Of a stretch of 64,000 nucleotides of DNA, positions 21,762-29,341 are shown one piece after another. The position numbers and the translations under genes were made by a program. Each line of letters starts with the position of its first letter. Position 1 is the first letter of the stretch. This DNA is from Maricaulis sp048268525 (lineage in GTDB: Bacteria; Pseudomonadota; Alphaproteobacteria; Caulobacterales; Maricaulaceae), in the NCBI RefSeq assembly GCF_048268525.1, contig NZ_JBLWVH010000015.1:1-64000 (forward strand), in the 5' to 3' direction. The notes under the pieces were generated by a model, which was given only the letters and a program-made list of their open reading frames with translations, searched no databases and had not been told where the DNA came from.

Positions 21762-22598
21762 ATGATAAAACACGATGACATCCTTTTCGTTGCCGCTGAA
21801 GCGTTCAAGCGTTCCGGTCTCGTCCTGTCAGCCGACAAGGGCTATTTGCTGGAAAGCCGGCTGGCACCGCTGGCACGGGCCGAAGGCTATCCATCGATCG
21901 AAGCCCTGATCGCCGCCGCACGCCGCGACAATACGGGTCGACTCCTGTGGTCGATTACCGAAGCCCTCGCGACACACGAGACTTTTTTCTTCCGCGACAA
22001 CACGCCGTTCGACCTGTTCAAGCAGGATGTGTTGCCGGTCCTTGCCCGTGCCCGCGGCAATAATGGATCGATCCGCATCTGGTGTGCCGCCTGTTCGTCG
22101 GGTCAGGAGCCATATTCGCTGGCCATGCTGCTCGAGGAAGAGCGCGCCCGGCTCGGCAATTTGCGCGTCGAGATCGTCGCCACCGACATGGCCCCGCGCG
22201 TGCTCGAGAAGGCCAAGGCCGGTGTCTACTCGCAGTTCGAGGTCCAGCGCGGCCTGGCCGTGCAGCGCCTTGTCCAGCATTTCGACCAACAGGGCGAGCA
22301 GTGGCGCATCAAGTCGAACATCCGCTCGATGGTGACCTTCCAGAAGCAGAACCTGCTGGAGAGTTTCGCCACGCTTGGCACGTTCGACCTGGTTCTGTGC
22401 CGCAATGTCCTGATCTATTTCGATCCGGATACCAAGAAAAAGGTCCTGGCGCGCATCGCCACGCAGACAGCCCAGGATGGCTATCTGATCATGGGCGCCG
22501 CCGAGACCGTGGTCGGACTGTCGGCTGACTTCTCGCCCGTCGAAGGACGACGCGGCCTCTATGGCCGCAAGGTCGTCGCCAAGTCGGCTGCCGCCTGA
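21762..22598 (+). CDS. cheR: Chemoreceptor methyltransferase CheR
   Basis: A 278-residue CheR: N-terminal helical domain (about 1-75), then the SAM-binding methyltransferase domain with ETFFFRDNTPFD, IWCAACSSGQEPYSLAMLL, and VLCRNVLIYFDPDTKKKVL. It methylates glutamates of chemoreceptors, opposing CheB. It begins two bases after the cheB stop. It ends the che operon; a strong terminator hairpin follows at 22625. No cheD or second cheW was seen. Confidence 0.96.
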   Translation: MIKHDDILFVAAEAFKRSGLVLSADKGYLLESRLAPLARAEGYPSIEALIAAARRDNTGRLLWSITEALATHETFFFRDNTPFDLFKQDVLPVLARARGNNGSIRIWCAACSSGQEPYSLAMLLEEERARLGNLRVEIVATDMAPRVLEKAKAGVYSQFEVQRGLAVQRLVQHFDQQGEQWRIKSNIRSMVTFQKQNLLESFATLGTFDLVLCRNVLIYFDPDTKKKVLARIATQTAQDGYLIMGAAETVVGLSADFSPVEGRRGLYGRKVVAKSAAA

Positions 22599-22624
22599 CC
22601 CTTTCCGGTCCGGACGCGAATTGG

Positions 22625-22659
22625 AAAACCCCGCAGTGGTCACTGCGGGGTTTTCTTTT
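22625..22659 (+). terminator. Intrinsic terminator of the che operon
   Basis: A 14-base perfect stem (AAAACCCCGCAGTG and its complement) with almost no loop, followed by TTTTCTTTT. It lies 27 bases after the cheR stop. Confidence 0.92.
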
Positions 22660-22698
22660 GCCTGGGCGGCAGTGGAGCGCCAACGGCCGGAGCTGGAG

Positions 22699-22720
22699 GA
22701 CCGGCCCGCTCGGGCCGGTC
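22699..22720. repeat. Perfect ten-base hairpin downstream of the che terminator
   Basis: GACCGGCCCG and CGGGCCGGTC are separated by CT, giving a very stable small hairpin in the 150 bases between the che terminator and the hydrolase lipoprotein start. No T-run follows. Possibly a small regulatory or repeat element. Confidence 0.6.
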
Positions 22721-22809
22721 GGCGGTGGCCGGTCCATGATTATTGTCGCGGCCTCTTGAGGAGCGTGCGGGCGATTGCCCGGCGTTCGAGCACTGTGACA
22801 GGACGTTCC

Positions 22810-23634
22810 ATGATTGCCAGATTTTTCCTTGCGGTCCTGATGGTCGCGACCGTGCCGGGTTGCACCACCACATCTGCGACCTCGATCAATCTGCAAGGCG
22901 CTGATCTGCATTACTCGGTGCTGGGAAGCGGCGAACCGGTCGTGGTGTTCGAGGCCGGACTTGGTGACGGCCGCCATTCCTGGGAGGCCGTCGCCCGTCA
23001 GCTGTCTTCAGAGGCGACCGTCGTGATCTATGATCGGCCCGGCTATGGCGGCACACCATTCTCGGACCCGACATTCGACGGCGACCGAGATGGCCGGACC
23101 GGTGATGAAGTCGCGACCGCGTTGCGGGAAATGCTGGAGCGCGCAAACCTCGAAGGGCCCTACATCCTGGTCGGGCACTCCATTGGCGGTCTTTACGTGC
23201 AAAGCTTTGCCCGCCGTTATCCTGACCGTACGGCGGGTCTGGTTCTGGTAGACAGCAGGCCTCCGCTGTTCAGCCAGCGCTGCGCCGAGGTCGATGCCGG
23301 TCTGTGTGAATTGCCGCGGCTTGTCAGGATGCTGATGGATCCACATGTGCGGGCGGAACTGAACGGGGCCGAGGCGACCATGGCCGATCTGGCCGACCCG
23401 GCGCAGCTCGGTAACCTGCCGGTCACCGTGATCGTGTCGACCCGGCCATCTGTGGGCGCTTCGTCGCAATTCCAGCAATTATGGATGGACGAACAACAGC
23501 GTTTTGCGGCCGCTGTCGACAATGGGCGGTACGTGGAGGCGTCCAGGTCCCGGCACTACATACAGCGTGACCAGCCAGACCTCGTCATCGCGGAAATCCG
23601 GGCGATGATCGGACGCGTCAGGGCCTCACACTAG
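22810..23634 (+). CDS. Alpha/beta hydrolase lipoprotein
   Basis: A 274-residue protein that starts with a lipoprotein signal (MIARFFLAVLMVATVPGC, lipobox VPGC, Cys18). The mature part is an alpha/beta hydrolase: VVFEAGLGDGRHSW, the nucleophile motif GHSIGG with Ser in ILVGHSIGGLYV, an acid near LVDSRPP, and a probable catalytic His in SRSRHYIQRDQP. The substrate is unknown; it may be an esterase or lipase on the periplasmic side of a membrane. The ATG at 22810 gives the lipobox; longer starts upstream are not credible. Confidence 0.82.
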   Translation: MIARFFLAVLMVATVPGCTTTSATSINLQGADLHYSVLGSGEPVVVFEAGLGDGRHSWEAVARQLSSEATVVIYDRPGYGGTPFSDPTFDGDRDGRTGDEVATALREMLERANLEGPYILVGHSIGGLYVQSFARRYPDRTAGLVLVDSRPPLFSQRCAEVDAGLCELPRLVRMLMDPHVRAELNGAEATMADLADPAQLGNLPVTVIVSTRPSVGASSQFQQLWMDEQQRFAAAVDNGRYVEASRSRHYIQRDQPDLVIAEIRAMIGRVRASH

Positions 23635-23771
23635 GCGCAGGTCGTCAAAGTCCATATCGCACCGATCGCGTACCGGCTGTCGCTTTCCCCCTTTTGCGGC
23701 TGGCCAGTGCGGCCCGCTGCCCTGCCAATCAGGGCCCCCCGCCTTCATGACCGGGGCAACGGGTGTGCGAT

Positions 23772-23811
23772 GCCCCCTCCGTCCGCGCAGGCAGGCGCTG
23801 GCGGAGGGGGC
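23772..23811. repeat. Inverted repeat upstream of the membrane AraC regulator
   Basis: GCCCCCTCCG at 23772-23781 pairs with its complement at 23802-23811, and the stem continues inward with CGCGC and GCGC segments. It lies in the 221-base gap before the regulator gene at 23856. It may be another extragenic palindrome or the terminator of the hydrolase gene (no T-run). Confidence 0.6.
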
Positions 23812-23855
23812 GACAACCAGCATTGACCTTGTTGGTACCGAAACGGAAGGTGGAG

Positions 23856-25127
23856 ATGATGGACTGGGCTTCAAACTTGTCGGATTACCCATTGGAACAG
23901 CTCAAATTGGCGCTTCTCACCGCCGGGTTTTCGCAATCGCTGCTGGTGGCCGTGATGCTGATTGCCTATGCACGCAGTAATGCGGAGCCACGCTTCTACC
24001 TGGGTGTCTTCGTCGGCCTCTACGGCTTGACTTTCCTGGCCGAAATCACCGCCGAGACCGGCATTCTGGCGGCGGCGCCGGGCATTACCGCGCCGCTCAT
24101 CGCCGCGCCCATGTTTCTCGGGCCGCTGCTTTATCTCTACATCACCAAGGTCGTGAACCCCGATGGTCCGCTGACGGAACCGTCCAACTGGCGGCATTTC
24201 ATCGCGCCATCGATCGGAGCTGTTTTTGCGACTGGATTGTGGCTGGTGCCCTCCGACGCGTTGGGCGCATTCATTACACAGGACGTGGAGCCCGCCACCC
24301 TGGTCGATCTGCTCATTGTGCTGATCCTGGTTGTCATCCTGTTGACCACCTTCATCATCACCTTGGTGTACATCATCAAGGGATATGGGCTTTTGAACGC
24401 AAACTCGGCCCGGATCCGTGACGAGTTTTCCAATCTGGACCGCAAACGGTTGAGATGGTTGCGCGTGTCTCTGGTCAACATCGCGCTGTTGTGGGTCGTG
24501 ACGATGGCGGCGGACTGGACCGACATATCCGAGGCCCCGGCCGGCTTTGTCGCGCTGATCGTCTGGGAGTTGCTGAGCTTTTATGTGATGGCGATCCTCG
24601 GGCTGCGTCAGGGCGTCATTTTCGGACCACAACCCTCGCCGCCCGCGCCTGTCACGCCTGCACCGCCGGGCGGTGCTCCGGACGATCCCGATACCGGTCC
24701 GGTCCTGTCGGACGGGCAGCAAGAGGCGGAGCAGAAATATTCCAAGTCCGGTCTGACCCGGCGGGATATGGAGCGCATCGCCGCGAAGATCCGCCAGGCT
24801 GTCCACACCGACGGGATCTATCGCAACAGTGACCTGTCACTGACCCAGCTGTCGAAGTGCATCGGTGTCCAGGCGCCCTATGTGTCGCAGACACTGACCC
24901 AGGAGATAGGCAGTACGTTCTACGACTTTATCGCCCAGGCCCGTGTCCGGGCGGCGATGGAGATGCTGGCCGACCCCGACAGTTCGGAGTCCGTCCTGTC
25001 GATCGCCCTCGCGGTCGGATTTAACACCAAATCGACATTCAATTCCGCGTTCAAGCGCGTGAGTGGGACGACCCCAACCGAATGGCGGCGAAGCTGCGGT
25101 GGGCACCGCAACTCCGCCGCCGGCTGA
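23856..25127 (+). CDS. Membrane-bound AraC family transcription regulator
   Basis: A 423-residue protein with seven predicted membrane helices in residues 15-265, a proline-rich cytosolic linker (about 280-310) and a C-terminal AraC-type DNA-binding region with two helix-turn-helix motifs (about 340-415), ending with SIALAVGFNTKSTFNSAFKRV and GTTPTEWR. The membrane part may sense a ligand or membrane state, and DNA binding would occur at the inner membrane. Start ATG at 23856 follows GGAAGG. The target is not evident; the nearest candidates are the barrel protein gene at 25175 and the hydrolase lipoprotein upstream. Confidence 0.85.
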   Translation: MMDWASNLSDYPLEQLKLALLTAGFSQSLLVAVMLIAYARSNAEPRFYLGVFVGLYGLTFLAEITAETGILAAAPGITAPLIAAPMFLGPLLYLYITKVVNPDGPLTEPSNWRHFIAPSIGAVFATGLWLVPSDALGAFITQDVEPATLVDLLIVLILVVILLTTFIITLVYIIKGYGLLNANSARIRDEFSNLDRKRLRWLRVSLVNIALLWVVTMAADWTDISEAPAGFVALIVWELLSFYVMAILGLRQGVIFGPQPSPPAPVTPAPPGGAPDDPDTGPVLSDGQQEAEQKYSKSGLTRRDMERIAAKIRQAVHTDGIYRNSDLSLTQLSKCIGVQAPYVSQTLTQEIGSTFYDFIAQARVRAAMEMLADPDSSESVLSIALAVGFNTKSTFNSAFKRVSGTTPTEWRRSCGGHRNSAAG

Positions 25128-25174
25128 CGCCCTATCGCCACAAGGGGCAGGCGAGGGCGTACAGACTCTGTTTG

Positions 25175-25702
25175 CTAGAATCGGCGAACGTAGGAAATGC
25201 CCCAGCTCGACGCATCGCCCCTGTCGTCGAAATCTGTCCGTGAGTATTCCAGCCGGACGCCATGGGCATCGTTGAAGAAGAAGTCGGCGCCGGCGCCAAA
25301 CGCCAGGCCGGAGTCGTCGCCGGACGGACCGGCGGTAGCCTTGAAATTGGCGATATCATACCCGACGCGGGCGAACATGGAGAGTTGTTCGGATACCGGA
25401 TACTCGCCGGCGACCGACACGCCATATCCGTAGCGGAAACGGGCCCTTGGCTCTATCGACGAGCAATCTGTGCCAACCGGGCAATCAATTCCCGAGGAGC
25501 CGCTCAGACCCGACACCGCATTGGCCTCGACACGGATGAAGTCAGTGAGATTGTAGCCCAGCCGGCTGTTGAGGGAGTGGGCGTTGAACTCGTCGAATTG
25601 TTGGTAGGCGTAGCCCTCGGAGAGGGTGAAGCGCGAGTCTTGTGCATGGGCACTTGCTGAGAAAGCGGCGACCAGAGCCGTTGTCAGGATCAGATGTTTC
25701 AT
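25175..25702 (-). CDS. Outer-membrane beta-barrel protein
   Basis: A 175-residue protein with a signal peptide (MKHLILTTALVAAFSASAHAQ) and alternating beta strands typical of a small eight-stranded barrel: RLGYNLTDFIRVEANA, RFRYGYGVSVAGEYP, LSMFARVGYDIANFKA, VRLEYSRTDFDDRG, ending in WGISYVRRF with the terminal aromatic residue needed for outer-membrane insertion. Two cysteines (about residues 77 and 83) may form a loop disulfide. It is related to the OmpA/Ail-type barrel group. Function unknown. It is convergent with the AraC regulator. Confidence 0.82.
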   Translation of the reverse strand: MKHLILTTALVAAFSASAHAQDSRFTLSEGYAYQQFDEFNAHSLNSRLGYNLTDFIRVEANAVSGLSGSSGIDCPVGTDCSSIEPRARFRYGYGVSVAGEYPVSEQLSMFARVGYDIANFKATAGPSGDDSGLAFGAGADFFFNDAHGVRLEYSRTDFDDRGDASSWGISYVRRF

Positions 25703-26015
25703 TGTTTTTCCCGAAACTGGATTTGAACACGGATTTGAATACGGCGGCCTCGGACTTGGCGCGGCTTGGCTTGAGCGCCTCATCGCCCGGGGAGGGCGGC
25801 CACCGTTTGGACTCCCAGCCGGATGTGAGTGGGCAGAACCCGTTGTTCAGACCCGGCTGATGCGTCTTGGTAGCGGCGCCGGCCTGTCATGACGTCCGAG
25901 CCATCCGGGCCGGTCCGTCAGAGTTGGGAGGGAGGGCCGTGCCGCTCGGCTCGGACGCGGCATTTCGTTCGGGGTGACAGGGTCCGGTCACGATCTAAAC
26001 CGGAGCCCCTCCCCA
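25703..26015. other. Intergenic stretch upstream of barrel protein and lipoprotein
   Basis: The 313 bases between two divergent genes have no convincing coding region. The stretch presumably holds both promoters, but no clear -35/-10, CtrA or sigma-54 pattern was seen. Confidence 0.5.
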
Positions 26016-26342
26016 ATGCCCACACAGTTTCTGATGTCCACACAATCCAAAGCACTCATCCGCCCGACCAAGGCCTGGCTGGCCGTTCTCGCCATCGGAC
26101 TCTTCGTGAGCGGCTGCACGACGTCCGAGCCGCTTACCTCCCCGAACGGTCTTCCGGGCTTCTCGGTCGATTGTTCGAGTGGCCGCTGGAGTGATTGTTA
26201 TGATGAGGCGAGCCGACTGTGCCCGCAGGGCTATGTCGTGATCGATCGCATCGGCGACACGGACACGATGGTTTCGGAAATGGATGGCGATCTGAGCTTC
26301 CAGACCATGGTCAGCCGTGAGTTGATGATCGAATGCCGGTAG
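26016..26342 (+). CDS. Small lipoprotein, unknown function
   Basis: A 108-residue protein with a lipoprotein signal: a basic start, hydrophobic residues WLAVLAIGLFV, then lipobox VSGC. The mature part (about 80 residues) has five cysteines, including SVDCSSGRWSDCYDEASRLC, and the C-terminal part is VSRELMIEC. A start at 26034 is possible. The C-terminal end overlaps the start of the next gene, so the two are coupled. The cysteine-rich region with GYVVIDRIGD may be a small periplasmic fold; no function is proposed. Confidence 0.7.
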   Translation: MPTQFLMSTQSKALIRPTKAWLAVLAIGLFVSGCTTSEPLTSPNGLPGFSVDCSSGRWSDCYDEASRLCPQGYVVIDRIGDTDTMVSEMDGDLSFQTMVSRELMIECR

Positions 26343-27136
26343 TCGCGAAGCCCGCCGACATCCGCCGTGCCAAGACGCGGCGGTGGTCGATCTCATGGAC
26401 CGGCCTGGGCGCTATCGTCGCGCTGTGGTCCGCCATGCAGGGGGCGGCTGTGGCGGACCAGGACGCCTGGCCCGCACCGCTCGTGGCGGCCTTTGCGTCG
26501 GCTGTGGAGTCTGACTCCGACGGTCGCGAGAACTGGCGCTTCATGGCTGAAGCCGACACAATCGATGGGCCATTGTTCCTGCGTTTCAATGGCGGACAGC
26601 TGGACGTCCGGAATGGCTGGAGTCTCGAGACCCCGTCTGCGGACGAACTGACTTCTGCCCAGCGCTCTTCCTATACCGAGATTGTCTCACCAGACGAGGA
26701 AGAGGACGATCCCGGCGGCCTCTTCCTGGCTTCAGACGCCGTTGAGTTGATCGGCGGCGAAATCCGGTTGCTGTCGCAAACCGAGGCGGAGCTGACCTAC
26801 ACATTCTCGCCCTATCTCGGGACCGACGAAATGGACGCGGCCATCGCCCATCACCTGATCGGCGAAGTAACAGTCTGGCGCGACGGGTCCGGGCCGGCCC
26901 GTATCCGGCTTCACGCGCCGGAGCGTTTCCGACCACATCCCATCGTGCGGATCGATGTCTTCGATCTTGTCATGGAGTTCCAACACATCGAGGGCCTGAC
27001 AGCGCCAGTCATGAGGCGTCTGTCGAGCCGGGTCGAGGGGAGCGCGGCGTTCCAGGACATCAGCGAAGTAACCGAGATGGCATTCACCGAGATCGAATAT
27101 CTCGGCGCGATGGATCGCGAGCCGATCGTTGACTAG
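26333..27136 (+). CDS. Exported hypothetical protein
   Basis: A 267-residue protein. An N-terminal basic stretch (AKPADIRRAKTRRW) and a hydrophobic helix ending AAVADQ suggest export. The remainder alternates strands and short helices, with an acidic loop (SPDEEEDDPGG) in the middle. No known domain was recognised. It overlaps the preceding lipoprotein gene by ten bases and lies 46 bases before a hydrolase gene, so the three probably form one operon. Confidence 0.65.
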   Translation: MPVVAKPADIRRAKTRRWSISWTGLGAIVALWSAMQGAAVADQDAWPAPLVAAFASAVESDSDGRENWRFMAEADTIDGPLFLRFNGGQLDVRNGWSLETPSADELTSAQRSSYTEIVSPDEEEDDPGGLFLASDAVELIGGEIRLLSQTEAELTYTFSPYLGTDEMDAAIAHHLIGEVTVWRDGSGPARIRLHAPERFRPHPIVRIDVFDLVMEFQHIEGLTAPVMRRLSSRVEGSAAFQDISEVTEMAFTEIEYLGAMDREPIVD

Positions 27137-27182
27137 CCAATCTCCGTGGCCCCGCGCCAACAGACAGCCAGAAAGGTAGAAC

Positions 27183-28025
27183 ATGCCCCCAACTCGCCAA
27201 TTCAAACTCGGAACCTGCGCAATGGCCCTTGGAGCATTGGCAATTGGCACCGTTGTGTCGGTCGGATCACAGATCTTGGTCGGATCGGCCCACGCGGCGC
27301 AGCCGGACGCGTTCGACATGTCGGACTTCGTCCGGATCGTTCCGACCGAGGCTCGTGAGCCGGCCGGCACGGTCTATATCCTGCCAGGTTCCTCCGGCTT
27401 CGACATCTTCGGAGATACCGGACACTATAACCGGGCGGCCCGGGAATGGGGGCGCCGTTGCTATGATGTCGTGATGGTGGACTATCGCGAGGCCTACAAC
27501 GCCGCCGGTCGACCACGGGTCGGTGAGACCGGCCACAAGATCGCCTGGGCCGCAACCGAGGCGCGGTCCTATGTCGATGGCTTGGGGTTGTCGGAGGGGG
27601 GTGCCAACCTGTTGGCGGCCTGGTCCTTGGGGGGTGAGGGGGTGTGGGCCCTTGGTGCTGAAAACGAGCGCGCGGACGCGTGGGATGCCGCCATCCTCTA
27701 CTACCCGTCCAATCAGGATGATCTGGTCATTGCACCCGGGTTTCCGTCGCTGGCGATGGTCGGCGCGCTTGACGATGTGACGCCGCCCCTTGAGGTCTCC
27801 ACCGCTGCTGCCTCGAACGGGCTTCTTGACGTGATTGTCTTCGGTGACGCACGTCACGGGTTCGATATTGCAAGCCTCGAGGAAGCCCGAACCGTTCGCC
27901 TGTTCCCGATCTTCGGGCCCAGCGCAACATTTCAGTACAATGACCTCGCCGCCATGTCGGCCGTGGAAGAAATCGATCGCTTTCTCGAGCGCAATGATTT
28001 GCCGGTCTGCCTGGAGGGGCGGTGA
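27183..28025 (+). CDS. Secreted alpha/beta hydrolase, dienelactone-hydrolase-like
   Basis: A 280-residue protein with a signal peptide (residues 1-40, ending AHAAQ) and an alpha/beta hydrolase domain. The nucleophile motif reads WSLGGEG, with Ser in place of the Cys usual in true dienelactone hydrolases; an acid lies in MVGALDDVTPP and the catalytic His in DARHGFDIAS. The early VVMVDYREAYNAAG segment fits the fold. The substrate is unknown; exported location suggests action on an external ester. It is likely co-transcribed with the two upstream genes. Confidence 0.75.
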   Translation: MPPTRQFKLGTCAMALGALAIGTVVSVGSQILVGSAHAAQPDAFDMSDFVRIVPTEAREPAGTVYILPGSSGFDIFGDTGHYNRAAREWGRRCYDVVMVDYREAYNAAGRPRVGETGHKIAWAATEARSYVDGLGLSEGGANLLAAWSLGGEGVWALGAENERADAWDAAILYYPSNQDDLVIAPGFPSLAMVGALDDVTPPLEVSTAAASNGLLDVIVFGDARHGFDIASLEEARTVRLFPIFGPSATFQYNDLAAMSAVEEIDRFLERNDLPVCLEGR

Positions 28026-28065
28026 TCCGGGACCTCGCGGCCCGCGTCAGCCGGAGGCTGCGCAA

Positions 28066-28100
28066 AGAAAAAGACCCGGGCGGGCAGCCCGGGCCTTTTC
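28066..28100. terminator. Bidirectional intrinsic terminator between hydrolase and ctrA
   Basis: A stem built on CCCGGGC and GCCCGGG with AAAGAAAAAGA on one side and CCTTTTC on the other, so it can end transcripts in both directions: the hydrolase operon on the plus strand and ctrA on the minus strand. The better T-run is on the minus strand. Confidence 0.85.
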
Positions 28101-28121
28101 AGATCACGCTTGAGACCGGGG

Positions 28122-28817
28122 TCAGGCTGACGCCTTCTCCTCGACCGGATCACGCAGCACATAGCCGCGGCCCCAGACCGTCTCGATATGGTGTTCGCCG
28201 GCAGTCGCGGCTGCCAGCTTCTTGCGAAGCTTGCAGATGAAGACGTCGATGATCTTCAGTTCCGGTTCGTCCATGCCGCCATAAAGGTGGTTCAGGAACA
28301 TTTCCTTGGTGAGCGTCGTTCCCTTGCGCAGGGAGAGCAGCTCGAGCATCTGGTATTCCTTGCCCGTCAGGTGGACGCGCTGGCCTTCGACCTCAACCGT
28401 CTTGGCGTCGAGATTCACGCCGATCGAGCCGGTCTTGATGATCGACTGGGAATGGCCCTTCGAGCGACGCACGATGGCGTGGATGCGGGCGACCATCTCG
28501 TCCTTGTGGAAGGGCTTGGTCATGTAGTCGTCAGCGCCACAGCCCAGGCCGCGCACCTTGTTGTCGATGTCCGCATTGCCCGTAAGGATCAGGATGGGCG
28601 TGTCGACCTTCGCAACGCGGAGCGTCTTGAGGACATCAAAGCCCGGCATGTCCGGCAGGTTCAGGTCGAGCAGGATGATGTCGTAATCATACAGCTTGCC
28701 CAGATCCACGCCCTCTTCGCCGAGGTCGGTGGTGTAGATGTTGAAGCCCTCGGACTTCAGCATCAATTCGATGGACTGGGACGTCGCCCGATCGTCCTCA
28801 ATAAGAAGAACCCGCAT
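28122..28817 (-). CDS. ctrA: Cell-cycle response regulator CtrA
   Basis: A 231-residue OmpR-type regulator. The receiver has the acidic pair EDD (residues 7-9), phospho-acceptor Asp51 in IILLDLNLPDM, and Lys in DYMTKPFH; the winged-helix domain has VHLTGKEYQMLELL and VFICKLRKKL, as in Caulobacter CtrA. In that family, CtrA controls flagellar, division and replication genes. The C-terminus ends in Ser-Ala, whereas the Caulobacter degradation signal is Ala-Ala. The upstream region holds GANTC sites and TTAA-rich motifs that suggest CcrM and CtrA control. Adjacent fliI-fliJ on the opposite strand. Confidence 0.97.
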   Translation of the reverse strand: MRVLLIEDDRATSQSIELMLKSEGFNIYTTDLGEEGVDLGKLYDYDIILLDLNLPDMPGFDVLKTLRVAKVDTPILILTGNADIDNKVRGLGCGADDYMTKPFHKDEMVARIHAIVRRSKGHSQSIIKTGSIGVNLDAKTVEVEGQRVHLTGKEYQMLELLSLRKGTTLTKEMFLNHLYGGMDEPELKIIDVFICKLRKKLAAATAGEHHIETVWGRGYVLRDPVEEKASA

Positions 28818-29341
28818 TTGGTTCGCCTCCGGTTTTTGCTACGCGGGGCGAATCACATCCGCCCGGCCTCATCTCGTGATTAACCTTATTTGGACGCTAG
28901 GCGGAAACCCTTAACGAAAGTTAACTGCGCCTTGACCGAAATCCGGAATCGCAGATTTTCGATTTTTCACCGGGAACGCTTGATTCGGATTTCACGTTAA
29001 CCATTCAAGGGTTAACGCGGTCCTTCCAGGCAAGTTTGCGGAAAATTTCCGCAGATTGATCAAATATGCACGGCATAAAGTATTCCTGATCGGGTTCCGG
29101 ATTCACCTGCCTCAGCGGGCAAATCGGGGCATTGAAGACGGGACTGGCCTTCGCCCGGTTATCCACAGTTGATATTCTTCCAGGTGGGACTCTCCTTCGG
29201 AATCGGAGTCGTTCCTTGAAAGAATCGACGTGATTGGTGGGCTGCAATTTCTGCCGGGTGTTTACGTCGAGGCAAGACGCGGCCGATATGGTGGCCGGGA
29301 AGTGGCTTTTTGGCCACGCATGAAAAGGCGGGCCGACCCGT
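28818..29341. promoter_or_regulatory. Shared ctrA/fliI control region with GANTC and TTAAC motifs
   Basis: This 524-base gap holds no gene but many cell-cycle motifs. GANTC sites occur at 28850-28854, 28946-28950, 28982-28986, 29188-29192, 29200-29204, 29206-29210 and 29222-29226; the last four lie within 39 bases. TTAA motifs include TTAACGAAAGTTAAC at 28911-28925, TTAACC at 28880-28885, and a perfect inverted repeat, GTTAACC-N7-GGTTAAC, at 28996-29016. In Caulobacter, ctrA expression depends on CcrM methylation of GANTC and on CtrA binding to TTAA-N7-TTAAC; here the spacing is not exact, so CtrA binding is inferred. Confidence 0.7.
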
